This document shows, piece by piece, positions 43,995-52,376 of a DNA stretch of 64,000 nt; the first letter of the stretch is position 1, and every line of letters starts with the position of its first letter. The stretch comes from Alphaproteobacteria bacterium. GTDB taxonomy: Bacteria; Pseudomonadota; Alphaproteobacteria; RF32; CAG-239. The stretch is taken from positions 1 to 64,000 of the forward strand of contig JAFUSU010000026.1 in the NCBI GenBank assembly GCA_017467515.1, in the 5' to 3' direction. Made by a program: the position numbers and the translations under genes. Under the pieces are notes generated by a model. It ran no database searches. It had not been told where the DNA came from and worked only from the letters and a program-made list of their open reading frames with translations.

Positions 43995-45251
43995 ATGAAT
44001 TTAAAAGAACTCAAGCAAAAGTCTCCGACTGCCTTATTAAAGCAGGCTGAAGATTTAGGAATAGAAGATGCTTCTTCTATGCGTAAACAAGATTTAATGT
44101 TTGCTATTTTAAAACAATTAACCGATGGTGATGATACGGCTATTTGCGGTGAAGGAACCATTGAAGTTATGCCTGATGGTTTCGGATTTTTACGTTCTTC
44201 GGAATCAAACTATCTGGCCGGACCTGATGATATATATGTATCACCGGCACAGGTTAAAAAATTCGGACTTAGAACGGGCGATACGGTAGAAGGTGAAATA
44301 CGAGCTCCAAAGGATAATGAACGTTATTTTGCTTTAACTAAAATTAATACAATTAACTTTGATGATCCCGAAAAATCAAAACTCAGAGTTAATTTTGATA
44401 ACTTAACACCGTTGTATCCGACAGAAAAGTTAAATTTTGATATTATCTGTGGTGAAAAAGATTATACTTGTCGTGTTATTGATTTAATTTCTCCGCAAGG
44501 TAAAGGTCAGCGTGGGCTTATTGTTGCACCGCCGAGAACAGGTAAAACGGTTATGCTTCAAAATATTGCTCATGCGATAGCCGTTAATCATCCTGAAGCA
44601 TATTTGATGGTTTTGTTGATTGATGAACGTCCGGAAGAAGTAACGGATATGACGCGTTCCGTTAAAGGTGAGGTTATTTCTTCAACATTTGATGAGCCGG
44701 CAGCTCGTCACGTTCAAGTAGCTGAAATGGTTATTGAAAAAGCCAAACGCTTGGTTGAGAGTAAAAAAGATGTTATTATCTTGCTTGACTCAATAACCCG
44801 CCTCGGTCGTGCTTATAACACCGTTATTCCGTCATCAGGTAAAGTTTTAACCGGTGGTGTTGATGCAAACGCCCTGCAACGTCCGAAACGTATCTTAGGT
44901 GCTGCGCGTAATGTTGAAGAAGGCGGTTCTTTAACCATTATTGCTACAGCCTTGATTGATACCGGTTCACGTATGGATGAAGTTATTTTTGAAGAGTTTA
45001 AAGGAACAGGTAACTCAGAAATTATCTTGGATAGAAAATTAACCGATAAGCGCCTGTTCCCGACCATTGATATTACTCGCTCAGGTACTCGTAAAGAAGA
45101 ACTTTTGGTTGATAAAGCAACATTGTCTAAAATGTGGGTATTGCGTCGTGTATTGATGCAAATGGGTATGACTGACGGTATGGAGTTCTTGCTTGATAAA
45201 CTACAGCACAGTAAAGATAACCAAGACTTCTTTGATACCATGAACAGTTAA
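43995..45251 (+). CDS. rho: Transcription termination factor Rho
   Basis: Rho is a hexameric RNA helicase that ends transcription. The 418-residue protein has the N-terminal helical and cold-shock-type RNA-binding domain ([38 protein letters not shown]), Walker A PPRTGKT, the [10 protein letters not shown] block and the R-loop region. Normal length. It is monocistronic, with its own promoter and an intrinsic terminator eight bases after its stop. Confidence 0.98.
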   Translation: MNLKELKQKSPTALLKQAEDLGIEDASSMRKQDLMFAILKQLTDGDDTAICGEGTIEVMPDGFGFLRSSESNYLAGPDDIYVSPAQVKKFGLRTGDTVEGEIRAPKDNERYFALTKINTINFDDPEKSKLRVNFDNLTPLYPTEKLNFDIICGEKDYTCRVIDLISPQGKGQRGLIVAPPRTGKTVMLQNIAHAIAVNHPEAYLMVLLIDERPEEVTDMTRSVKGEVISSTFDEPAARHVQVAEMVIEKAKRLVESKKDVIILLDSITRLGRAYNTVIPSSGKVLTGGVDANALQRPKRILGAARNVEEGGSLTIIATALIDTGSRMDEVIFEEFKGTGNSEIILDRKLTDKRLFPTIDITRSGTRKEELLVDKATLSKMWVLRRVLMQMGMTDGMEFLLDKLQHSKDNQDFFDTMNS

Positions 45252-45258
45252 AAACAAG

Positions 45259-45281
45259 CCTCTCGAAAGAGAGGTTTTTTT
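45259..45281 (+). terminator. Intrinsic terminator of rho
   Basis: CCTCTC, GAAA tetraloop, GAGAGG and seven Ts. Confidence 0.92.
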
Positions 45282-45295
45282 ATTGCAATTTTTAA

Positions 45296-45377
45296 GTCAT
45301 TTCAGATAATATTTACCGATAGCTAAAGCTAAAAAAGCGTCAGTCTTTTTAGGTAAATATTTAATCTGAAATCCAGG
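45296..45377 (+). repeat. Left hairpin repeat of the GIY-YIG cassette
   Basis: An 82-bp element starting GTCATTTCAGAT and ending ATCTGAAATCCAGG, so its ends pair; ATATTTACC and GGTAAATAT extend the stem. The middle carries GATAGCTAAAGCT and GTCAGTCTTT. It is homologous, in reverse direction, to the element at 45697-45779 on the other side of the nuclease gene. Confidence 0.8.
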
Positions 45378-45390
45378 AAAATAGATCAAT

Positions 45391-45681
45391 ATGAAAAATA
45401 TGTATGTTTATATAATGACAAATAATATAAACGGAACACTTTATATAGGTGTTACAAATAATTTAATAAGACGAGTTTATGAACATAAAAATAAAATAAT
45501 TAAAGGTTTTACAAGTAGATACAATATAGATAAATTGGTTTATTATGAAATTTATGATAACGAAATAATAGCTATAGAAAGAGAAAAAGAATTAAAAAAA
45601 TGGGAAAGAAATTGGAAAAAAGATTTAATAGAATCAAAAAATCCTAAATGGATTGATTTGTATGATTATTTAATAAAATAA
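45391..45681 (+). CDS. Small GIY-YIG nuclease domain protein
   Basis: A 96-residue protein made of a single GIY-YIG domain (UPF0213/UvrC-N type): VYIMTNNINGTLYIGVTNN (6-24) carries the two motif strands, Arg27 or Arg28 is the catalytic arginine, and a glutamate follows in the EREKELKKWER helix. Such stand-alone domains are thought to be structure-specific or mobile-element nucleases. Codons are very AT-rich (many ATA and AAA), unlike rho next door, suggesting transfer. The gene is tightly bracketed by two homologous inverted repeats, with 13 and 15 bp between, so gene and repeats look like one mobile cassette. Confidence 0.88.
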   Translation: MKNMYVYIMTNNINGTLYIGVTNNLIRRVYEHKNKIIKGFTSRYNIDKLVYYEIYDNEIIAIEREKELKKWERNWKKDLIESKNPKWIDLYDYLIK

Positions 45682-45696
45682 AAAGGATTTTTTTAT

Positions 45697-45779
45697 CCTG
45701 GATTCCAGCTCTAACTCAAAACTAGAAAGACTGGCACTTTCTTAGCTAAAGCTAACGTTTTTCGTACGGCTGGAATGAC
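45697..45779 (-). repeat. Right hairpin repeat of the GIY-YIG cassette
   Basis: Read on the minus strand it runs GTCATTCCAGC...TTAGCTTTAGCTAAGAAAGTGCCAGTCTTT...GCTGGAATCCAGG in parts, collinear with the left repeat. Where the left copy has TTTCAG/CTGAAA at the ends, this one has TTCCAG/CTGGAA: both sides changed so pairing is kept. Confidence 0.8.
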
Positions 45780-45804
45780 ATTTTTTTATAAAACAGATTT
45801 TTTA

Positions 45805-45832
45805 TTGCAATTTAGATATTTTTATTTATCAT
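45805..45832 (+). promoter_or_regulatory. Possible promoter of the 45.84-kb small RNA
   Basis: TTGCAA (45805-45810), 16-bp spacer, TATCAT (45827-45832). Moderate match; transcription would begin at about 45840, where the structured region starts. Confidence 0.4.
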
Positions 45833-45839
45833 TGTCTTT

Positions 45840-45990
45840 GTAAGCAAGAGTTTTGCTTATGGAGCTCAACACTCCTTTCAGTAAAATAACTCCTTCTATT
45901 GAAGAGGGAGCCTATGAATATATTGAATAAATAGGGCTGTCTACTGAACAGTGTTGAACTCCCTCGCCTTTTTTATAAGGCGAGTTTTTT
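45840..45990 (+). ncRNA. Structured intergenic RNA upstream of a small HTH gene
   Basis: No frame fits here, but folding is extensive. TAAGCAA/TTGCTTA makes a 5' hairpin (45841-45859). Then GGAG-C-TCAACACT (45861-45873) pairs with AGTGTTGA-A-CTCC near 45950-45962, continued by TTCAGT/ACTGAA, enclosing two hairpins (CTCCTTC with GAAGAGGGAG; CCTAT with ATAGG). An intrinsic terminator follows at once. Several CTCC/GGAG segments could pair in different ways and also with the ribosome-binding site of the next gene (AGGAG, about 46012), so it may be a regulatory leader, or an independent small RNA. I cannot assign a known family. Confidence 0.55.
45963..45990 (+). terminator. Intrinsic terminator of the structured RNA
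   Basis: CTCGCCTT (45963-45970) and AAGGCGAG (45977-45984) around a six-base loop, followed by six Ts. It stands 35 bp before the start of the small HTH gene. Confidence 0.9.
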
Positions 45991-46025
45991 GTTGTTTATT
46001 TAGCAAAAATAAGGAGTTCAAAAAA

Positions 46026-46244
46026 ATGGCAAACTACACGAAAAAAATAACCAGAGAAATATGTGTTCAACTGCGTCTGATCAGAGAACAAAAAGGAATA
46101 AGTATTTATCAGGTAATGTCTGATTTAGAAATTAAAAAGGAATCTCTGGAACAAATGGAGCTTTATTTTTCCGCAAGTCTTAAAAATTGTTACAAGTTGA
46201 TGGATTATTATGGATACTGCTTAAAACTTGTTCCTAAAGAATGA
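46026..46244 (+). CDS. Small helix-turn-helix protein, XRE-like
   Basis: A 72-residue protein. The start at 46026 has AAGGAG nine bases upstream; the frame is open further up but through the terminator. The segment LRLIREQKGISIYQVMSDLEIKKESLEQME...NCYKLMDYYGYCLKLV has the layout of a Cro/C1-type DNA-binding domain, with one short helix pair unusual. It stands alone behind a structured RNA and a terminator and in front of another terminator, so its level may depend on read-through. Target unknown. Confidence 0.65.
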   Translation: MANYTKKITREICVQLRLIREQKGISIYQVMSDLEIKKESLEQMELYFSASLKNCYKLMDYYGYCLKLVPKE

Positions 46245-46252
46245 TAAAAAAA

Positions 46253-46284
46253 GCGCCGCTACTTTAATGTAACGGCGTTTTTTT
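46253..46284. terminator. Bidirectional terminator
   Basis: CGCCG (46254-46258) and CGGCG (46273-46277) with an inner TAC/GTA pair; As on the left and Ts on the right let it serve both the HTH gene and the convergent membrane-protein gene. Confidence 0.85.
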
Positions 46285-47051
46285 CAGTTTTTAATTTCCA
46301 ATCTGTCAAAGAAATTTAAACCGTATTTTTGGTATGGACTACCTATAGGTTTAATCTGTGTACGTGAATTAATATTTCGAATTTTGGGATGATGAGCAGG
46401 ATAAACTCCCACATTTCCCCTACTGCAATTAATGATATAAATAGTATTACCATCAATCGTTTCAGTATGCCAATCTTTAATATTAATCCAAACGGCTTGC
46501 TCGTACTCTTTTTGTTTTGTATATTTTTCCAATTCTCTCCGTTCTCGTCCAAACACACAAATAGAAAAAATGATGCCTATAACAATCAGAAACCAACAGT
46601 TATTAAATTTTGTTTTGCCTATGGACCATAAACTGTAATCTTCTTTTTCATCGTTTAACTTCAATAAATAAGAAATATAAGAAGAAAAACGATACAAAAG
46701 AGTTATAACTGTAAATCCGGCCAAAAAAGGTAATACATAGCTTTTACCTGCTTCATTTTCATTTACTAATAATGAAGCTGTTGTATAAAAAGCAGAAGCA
46801 TTGATAAAAGCCCAACCTAAACAAACTCTGCGACTTTCTATTTGTACTGTTGCTGTCAAATATAAACTGGTAAGAGTATAAACAAAAATACCGACAGCAG
46901 TCCAAAAAATGAAAGTATCACGCTCAAAACACGGAGTAACAAACCAAGTTAGCACCATTGAAAAAACTAAAAATATAGTCTTCAAATAGCCATAATTTTG
47001 AGAGGTAAACCACCTTGTGATTTTGTCTCTCCATAATAATAATGTTTTCAT
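46284..47051 (-). CDS. Membrane protein of unknown function
   Basis: A 255-residue protein with about six hydrophobic segments (about 24-40, 48-66, 78-95, 104-125 and 152-167 being clearest) and a C-terminal soluble tail of about 80 residues with WINIKDWHTETIDGNTIYIINCSRG. No family recognised. It follows the HAD gene by about 50 bp on the same strand. Confidence 0.6.
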   Translation of the reverse strand: MKTLLLWRDKITRWFTSQNYGYLKTIFLVFSMVLTWFVTPCFERDTFIFWTAVGIFVYTLTSLYLTATVQIESRRVCLGWAFINASAFYTTASLLVNENEAGKSYVLPFLAGFTVITLLYRFSSYISYLLKLNDEKEDYSLWSIGKTKFNNCWFLIVIGIIFSICVFGRERRELEKYTKQKEYEQAVWINIKDWHTETIDGNTIYIINCSRGNVGVYPAHHPKIRNINSRTQIKPIGSPYQKYGLNFFDRLEIKN

Positions 47052-47103
47052 ATCTATAAGTTTTAATAATTAATAAAAGTATGGCTATACTATATTATTT
47101 TCA

Positions 47104-47769
47104 TTAAGAATCAAGGATAATTTTCTCAACTTCCGGCATGGTATAGCAGATATGTTGAATGCCTAAATCTTTAACTCGTTGCAAATAAGTATCGTTTTGA
47201 TACATTTCACACCCTAAAAAAGCAATCACATCGATACCGGCTCTTTGGGCTGCCGTCATACCGGCAATTGAGTCTTCTATAACAATGCAATCTGCAGGAC
47301 TTTCTTTCATTTGTCGGGCGGCATACAGAAATAAATCAGGTTCCGGTTTTCCCTTTTTAACCATATCAACGGTAAATGTATTACTTATATTAAAATATTT
47401 ATTCCAAAATACGACAGCTTTTATTTTTTCAAGTGTTTTAGATAAAACACCACCGGTGGCAATGCATTGTTTAGGAATAACAGATAAGGTATCTTCAATA
47501 TTTTTAAAGGTTGGTAAACCTTTGCGAATAATATCCATATCTATTTCAGAAAGATTTTTCCAGAAAGCATCATCTGTTTTATATCCCAATTCTTCTAAAA
47601 TGGTTCTGTTTGTAAAATCACTTAGTCCGCCAAAATATTTAATTGTCGTTTCTAAATCAAAATTTAAATGTAATTTATCATTAAAATAAGATTGTCTGTT
47701 GTACATATAAATTTTTTCACTATCGGCTAAAACACCGTCAAAATCCCAAATAACGAGTTTATATTTCAT
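47104..47769 (-). CDS. HAD-superfamily phosphatase, beta-phosphoglucomutase-like
   Basis: A 221-residue hydrolase with motif I DFDGVLADSE (9-18; Asp9 nucleophile, Asp11 acid/base), an alpha-helical cap, motif II in IATGGVLS (Thr replaces or precedes the usual Ser/Thr), KKGKPEPDLF with the motif III Lys, and motif IV VIEDSIAGM. This pattern is that of sugar-phosphate phosphatases/mutases of the subfamily IA. Substrate unknown. Confidence 0.85.
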   Translation of the reverse strand: MKYKLVIWDFDGVLADSEKIYMYNRQSYFNDKLHLNFDLETTIKYFGGLSDFTNRTILEELGYKTDDAFWKNLSEIDMDIIRKGLPTFKNIEDTLSVIPKQCIATGGVLSKTLEKIKAVVFWNKYFNISNTFTVDMVKKGKPEPDLFLYAARQMKESPADCIVIEDSIAGMTAAQRAGIDVIAFLGCEMYQNDTYLQRVKDLGIQHICYTMPEVEKIILDS

Positions 47770-47902
47770 TTTACAACTTTCAGTATAAAAAAATCAAATC
47801 TCTGAGAAGCTCACAGATAATAATTTCAGGTATTTTATGATAGATAACTTAAGAAAAGATAAAAGAACGCTCCAGAGTCAAAAAAATGGGCTTTATTTTG
47901 AT

Positions 47903-47931
47903 TTGACTATTTTAGAGTCTTTTGCTACATA
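47903..47931 (+). promoter_or_regulatory. Promoter of mnmE
   Basis: TTGACT (47903-47908), 17-bp spacer, TACATA (47926-47931), just upstream of the mnmE start; leader about 15 bases. Confidence 0.5.
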
Positions 47932-47951
47932 AAAAAATAATGGAGAATAAA

Positions 47952-49295
47952 ATGGATAATAAAACAATATATGCTTTATCGACTGTTTATGGTAAATCAG
48001 GTGTAGCCGTTATAAGAATTTCAGGACAGGAAGTTTTACAAGTTGTAAAAAAAATGACAACGCTTGATTATAATAAAATAAAACCACGTTATGCTTATTT
48101 TGTTGATTTAAAAAGTATTGAAACAAAAGAAACATTGGATAAGTGTCTATTGCTTTATTTTAAATCACCACATTCCTTTACGGGGGAAGATATTGTTGAG
48201 TTGCAAATTCACGGTTCTAAAGCAGTTATTTCTCTTGTTATGAAAAATCTTTCTTTGATTAAAGAATTTCGTTTAGCTGAACCGGGAGAATATTCAAAGC
48301 GTGCATTTTATAACGGAAAAATGGATTTAACACAAGCTGAGGGACTGGCTGATTTAATAGAATCAGAAACAGCGGAACAACAAAAATATGCAATGCGCCA
48401 GATGGAAGGTAGTTTAAAAAATTTATATTCCGGTTGGCGAGAAGAATTATTAACCGTTTTAAGTTATTTAGAAGCATATATAGATTTTCCTGATGAAGAT
48501 ATTCCGGAAAACACCGTATTTAAACTTGAAAACACCGTATTTAAACTTTCAAAAGAGATTAAAAAGCATCTTTCAAACGATAATATAGGTGAAAGATTGC
48601 GTGAAGGGTTCAGAGTTGTTATTGTGGGATCACCGAATGCGGGTAAATCAAGTTTGTTAAATGCTATTGTCAATCGTGAAGCTGTCATTGTTTCTGATAT
48701 AGCCGGAACAACAAGAGATGCTGTAGATATTTATTTAGATTTAAAAGGTTATCCGGTTATGTTTACAGATACGGCCGGTTTGCGTGAAGTAGAAGATGTC
48801 ATAGAAAAAAAAGGTATAGAAATAGCTTATAATAAAATAGAAGAATCTGATCTGATAATATGTTTATTTGATAGTTTAACAGATACGATTCAATCTTTTG
48901 ATAATATTAGTAAAAATTTTTCAGATAAAATGATTTTTGTTGCAAATAAATGTGATAAAATATCAGAAAAACAAAAAGAAAAGTTTGAAAAACAAGGTTG
49001 TGTTTGCATATCTGCCAAATATAAGCAGGGAATAGATAATCTTTTAGATAAAATAACAACTCTAATATCCTCAAAATTCACGGCAAATTCTAATTTATTA
49101 ATAACAAGAAGTCGCTATAGTGAAGCATTAAAAGAAACATTGGAAAATTTAGATAATTTTAATTTACAAAAAGAAATAGAATTATCTGCCGAGGATATTC
49201 GTTTAGCAGCCAGAGGGTTAGGTAAAATTACAGGTCAGATAGAAGTTGATGAAATACTTGATAAAATTTTTGGAAGTTTTTGTATAGGCAAATAA
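47952..49295 (+). CDS. mnmE: tRNA modification GTPase MnmE
   Basis: MnmE with MnmG installs the carboxymethylaminomethyl (or aminomethyl) group on wobble uridine 34. The start at 47952 has GGAG six bases upstream; a longer frame begins at 47922. The 447-residue protein has the N-terminal formyl-THF-binding domain, a helical domain interrupted by a G domain with GSPNAGKSS, DTAGLRE and NKCD, and the C-terminal catalytic CIGK. Residues about 186-199 are an exact duplication of seven codons (48507-48548). An unassigned gene separates mnmE from mnmG. Confidence 0.96.
   Translation: MDNKTIYALSTVYGKSGVAVIRISGQEVLQVVKKMTTLDYNKIKPRYAYFVDLKSIETKETLDKCLLLYFKSPHSFTGEDIVELQIHGSKAVISLVMKNLSLIKEFRLAEPGEYSKRAFYNGKMDLTQAEGLADLIESETAEQQKYAMRQMEGSLKNLYSGWREELLTVLSYLEAYIDFPDEDIPENTVFKLENTVFKLSKEIKKHLSNDNIGERLREGFRVVIVGSPNAGKSSLLNAIVNREAVIVSDIAGTTRDAVDIYLDLKGYPVMFTDTAGLREVEDVIEKKGIEIAYNKIEESDLIICLFDSLTDTIQSFDNISKNFSDKMIFVANKCDKISEKQKEKFEKQGCVCISAKYKQGIDNLLDKITTLISSKFTANSNLLITRSRYSEALKETLENLDNFNLQKEIELSAEDIRLAARGLGKITGQIEVDEILDKIFGSFCIGK
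48507..48548 (+). repeat. Exact 21-bp tandem duplication inside mnmE
   Basis: The unit GAAAACACCGTATTTAAACT+T occurs twice in a row with no difference, adding seven residues (ENTVFKL) in frame to the helical domain. Lack of divergence points to a recent event. Confidence 0.95.
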
Positions 49296-49401
49296 TTTAT
49301 GTTTGACTTTTAAGAGAGTTGATTTATAAAAACAGTATAAAAGTATTATTATAAAATAATTAAAACCATTGCTTATGAATAAAAATGTTTATGAGGACTA
49401 T

Positions 49402-49809
49402 ATGACTCAAAATCATATTAATGTCCTTTCAATTGAGGAATTATGCTCGGAAACAAAAGACGTGAGCAAATTTTTTGGTTATTCTTCTCTTTCTCTTATG
49501 GATGAAGTCAGTCAGAATTTCAAAAAAGTTTACACTTTATTTGATAAATCAAGGGAAAATCTACTTGATTGTCACGCAAGAAATGCCTATGAGGAGGCGG
49601 CTTTGCATGATTTACGTTATGCTATGGAGAAACTTTTTTATCAAATAAGAGAAGACTATCCGGGAAATGATATGTTTGAACACGGTGCACTTTGTGACGC
49701 TGCAAAATTACTTATTTCAATTTTTATTGTTTTGCCGAACATTATGCATGAAAAGGCAAAAGAAAACACTTTTAATTGTATTGTTAAATACAATCTTCTT
49801 AAAAAATAA
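49402..49809 (+). CDS. Hypothetical protein between mnmE and mnmG
   Basis: A protein of 135 residues if started at the ATG at 49402, which has GAGG five bases upstream; in-frame starts at 49369 (TTG) and 49375 (ATG) lack one. It looks helical and soluble, with DVSKFFGYSSLSLMDEVSQNF and a hydrophobic helix near residue 110. No family recognised. A terminator follows directly, so it separates mnmE and mnmG, which are usually adjacent or near one another in this gene order. Confidence 0.65.
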   Translation: MTQNHINVLSIEELCSETKDVSKFFGYSSLSLMDEVSQNFKKVYTLFDKSRENLLDCHARNAYEEAALHDLRYAMEKLFYQIREDYPGNDMFEHGALCDAAKLLISIFIVLPNIMHEKAKENTFNCIVKYNLLKK

Positions 49810-49833
49810 TCCGCTGTAAAAGCGGATTTTTTT
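49810..49833 (+). terminator. Intrinsic terminator before mnmG
   Basis: TCCGCT (49810-49815) and AGCGGA (49821-49826), five-base loop, seven Ts, directly after the stop codon. Confidence 0.88.
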
Positions 49834-49912
49834 GTTTTAAATGAGAGGCTATTAATAGCTTGCTAATCTTTTGGGTACTATAAATAATAAAAAATATAAT
49901 AAGGTAATTAAA

Positions 49913-51763
49913 ATGACAAATGAATATGATGTTATAGTCATCGGTGGTGGACATGCCGGATGTGAAGCATGCGCCGCCGCAGCAAGAACAGGTGCTAAAA
50001 CGGCACTTATAACACATAAGATTGCAACAATCGGTGAAATGTCTTGTAATCCGGCTATTGGTGGTCTTGGTAAAGGTCATTTAGTCAGAGAAATAGATGC
50101 CCTTGACGGATTAATGGCAAAAGTTATTGATAAAGCAGGTATTCAATTCAGAATGTTGAATTTATCAAAAGGCCCTGCTGTCAGAGGTCCTCGTGCACAG
50201 GCCGATAGAGATTTGTATAAAAAATATATGTTAGAAGCTCTGCAAGAGCAAAAAAATCTTGATTTAATTGAAGGTGCCGTAGAAGGATTGCTTTTTGACG
50301 ATAATAAAATAACCGGTATTACTCTTTCTGATAACACTGTATTTAAAGCAAAAGCTGTTGTTTTAACTTCCGGAACTTTTTTAAATGGAATAATGTTTGT
50401 CGGACATAAAACTTCTATAGGAGGAAGAATAGGAGATGTTTCTTGCACGGGTATAACACCGTATTTAAAGCAAATGGGATTAAAAGTAGGCAGATTAAAA
50501 ACGGGAACCCCTGCCCGATTAAACGGAAAAACCATTCATTGGGAAAAATTAGAAACGCAAGAAGGAGATAATCCTCCGCAACCTTTCTCTTATTTAACAA
50601 AAGAAATAAAAAATCCGCAAATTAAGTGCTATGTAACCCATACAAACGAGAAAACACATAAAATAATAAGAGATAATTTTTCTAAATGTGCTCTTTTTTC
50701 AGGATTAATAAAGGGTGTCGGACCGCGCTATTGTCCGAGTATTGAAGATAAACTGGTCAAGTTTGCAGATAGAACCAGTCATCAAATTTTTCTTGAACCG
50801 GAGGGCTTAAATACGGATGTTGTCTACCCGAACGGAATATCAACATCTTTACCGGCCGATGTACAGGAACAATTTATTCATACAATGGAAGGATTGGAAG
50901 ACGTTGAAATTTTGCGCTACGCTTATGCCATAGAATATGATTATGTTGATCCTCAGGAGTTAAATCACAACTTAGGATGTAAAAAAGTTAAGGGTTTATA
51001 TCTTGCCGGTCAAATAAACGGAACAACAGGGTATGAAGAGGCGGCTGCTCAGGGTTTAGTTGCCGGCATTAATGCCGCATTATATGCCGAAAATAAAGGT
51101 CGAGAATTTGTTGTTGATAGAAGTGAAGCATATATAGGTGTTATGATTGATGATTTAATCACAAAAGGTGTTGATGAACCCTACAGAATGTTTACTTCAC
51201 GTTCAGAATATCGCTTACTTTTGAGAGCGGATAATGCTGATGCACGACTGACGGAAAAAGGCTACCAAACAGGTTGTGTCGGAAAAGAAAGATACAGTGT
51301 ATTTAAAGAAAAATATGAGCAAATAGATAAATATAAACAGATATGCGATAATCTGTATATTTCGCCAAATGAACTAGAAAAGTACGGAATTAAGACTAAA
51401 AAAGACGGAACAAAGAGAACCGCTTTTAATGTTATGTCTTATGACACTGTTTCACGTGAAACAATAAACACGATTTGGCCGGAACTGAAAGAAATGCCGG
51501 CCGATGTTTATGAAGAAATTGAAATAGAAGCAAAATATGCAGGATACCTTAAACGTCAATTGGCAGACATAGAAGTTTTTAAGAAAGACGAAAATCTCAA
51601 AATAAGAGAAGATATTGATTATAGCAAAATAGGCGGTTTATCACGTGAGATGGTTCAAAAACTATCTAAAGTCAGACCGATAACTGTTGGTGAAGCTTCT
51701 CGTATTCCGGGAGTAACACCGGCAGCAATAACAGCAATTTTAGGATATATAGAAAAAAAATAA
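49913..51763 (+). CDS. mnmG: tRNA uridine-34 modification enzyme MnmG (GidA)
   Basis: FAD-dependent partner of MnmE. The start at 49913 ([16 protein letters not shown]) has TAAGG upstream; a TTG at 49871 is possible but lacks support. The 616-residue protein has the dinucleotide fold [13 protein letters not shown] (8-20), the two GidA signatures (GPKYCPS-type here [11 protein letters not shown]; and [17 protein letters not shown]), and a C-terminal helical domain. The codons for DTVSRETI near residue 515 contain a perfect parS palindrome. Confidence 0.97.
   Translation: MTNEYDVIVIGGGHAGCEACAAAARTGAKTALITHKIATIGEMSCNPAIGGLGKGHLVREIDALDGLMAKVIDKAGIQFRMLNLSKGPAVRGPRAQADRDLYKKYMLEALQEQKNLDLIEGAVEGLLFDDNKITGITLSDNTVFKAKAVVLTSGTFLNGIMFVGHKTSIGGRIGDVSCTGITPYLKQMGLKVGRLKTGTPARLNGKTIHWEKLETQEGDNPPQPFSYLTKEIKNPQIKCYVTHTNEKTHKIIRDNFSKCALFSGLIKGVGPRYCPSIEDKLVKFADRTSHQIFLEPEGLNTDVVYPNGISTSLPADVQEQFIHTMEGLEDVEILRYAYAIEYDYVDPQELNHNLGCKKVKGLYLAGQINGTTGYEEAAAQGLVAGINAALYAENKGREFVVDRSEAYIGVMIDDLITKGVDEPYRMFTSRSEYRLLLRADNADARLTEKGYQTGCVGKERYSVFKEKYEQIDKYKQICDNLYISPNELEKYGIKTKKDGTKRTAFNVMSYDTVSRETINTIWPELKEMPADVYEEIEIEAKYAGYLKRQLADIEVFKKDENLKIREDIDYSKIGGLSREMVQKLSKVRPITVGEASRIPGVTPAAITAILGYIEKK
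51448..51463. promoter_or_regulatory. parS site 1, inside mnmG
   Basis: TGTTTCACGTGAAACA, a perfect 16-bp palindrome matching the bacterial parS consensus. It codes for part of VSRET in MnmG. ParB (coded at 54,725) would bind here. Confidence 0.92.
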
Positions 51764-51764
51764 A

Positions 51765-52376
51765 ATGTTGAAACTGAAAGATATCATCACATTAAGTCGA
51801 GAATTTTACGACAAAGTAAAACCTTTTGACAGTTATTATGGTTATGAAGAACATGTCGTTACCGTTGGTGCCTGTGCTTCTATAATCTCGGCAGCTTGCG
51901 GTTTAGATGTTATGAAAGCCGGCATTATGGGCTATGCACACGATATAGGAAAGCTGATCAGTTGCGAAAAAAAAGATAAAACATTTCACGGTCTGACAGG
52001 ATATGAATACTTTAAATCAATCGGAGAAAATGAACTGGCACAAGTCTGCTTAACACACAGTTTTCCTAATATTAATTTCAAAATTGAGGAATATATAAGT
52101 TACGGAAAAGAAAATATAGAAAAATCCAAATCTATTTTACAAACAATAAATATAACTGATTATGACAGAGTGATACAGTTATCTGATTTATTGGTTAATT
52201 TTGATGGAAGAAATGTTTTATATGATAATATAAAAGGAAGAATGACTTACATAGAAAATGCATATAATGTTAATCATAAAAATATAAGAATAAAATACAA
52301 AAATGCCATAAGGTTAAAATTATATCTGGAGAGAAAATATAATATTAATATATATAAGCTGTTAGGGGTTAAATAA
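51765..52376 (+). CDS. HD-domain phosphohydrolase
   Basis: A 203-residue protein with the HD-superfamily metal ligands: His30 (YGYEEHVVTV), AHDIGK with His59-Asp60, the helix GLTGYEYF, His in CLTHSF, and a late Asp in QLSDLLV. Members hydrolyse nucleotides or phosphate esters; substrate cannot be read. It starts one base after mnmG stops and its stop overlaps the next start, so it is part of the operon. It is very rich in ATA and AGA codons. Confidence 0.75.
   Translation: MLKLKDIITLSREFYDKVKPFDSYYGYEEHVVTVGACASIISAACGLDVMKAGIMGYAHDIGKLISCEKKDKTFHGLTGYEYFKSIGENELAQVCLTHSFPNINFKIEEYISYGKENIEKSKSILQTINITDYDRVIQLSDLLVNFDGRNVLYDNIKGRMTYIENAYNVNHKNIRIKYKNAIRLKLYLERKYNINIYKLLGVK

Noticed and set aside
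51636-51651. Third parS site in mnmG
   Set aside because: Only the TCACGTGA core is kept; outer bases differ from the palindrome, so it is not listed as a site.
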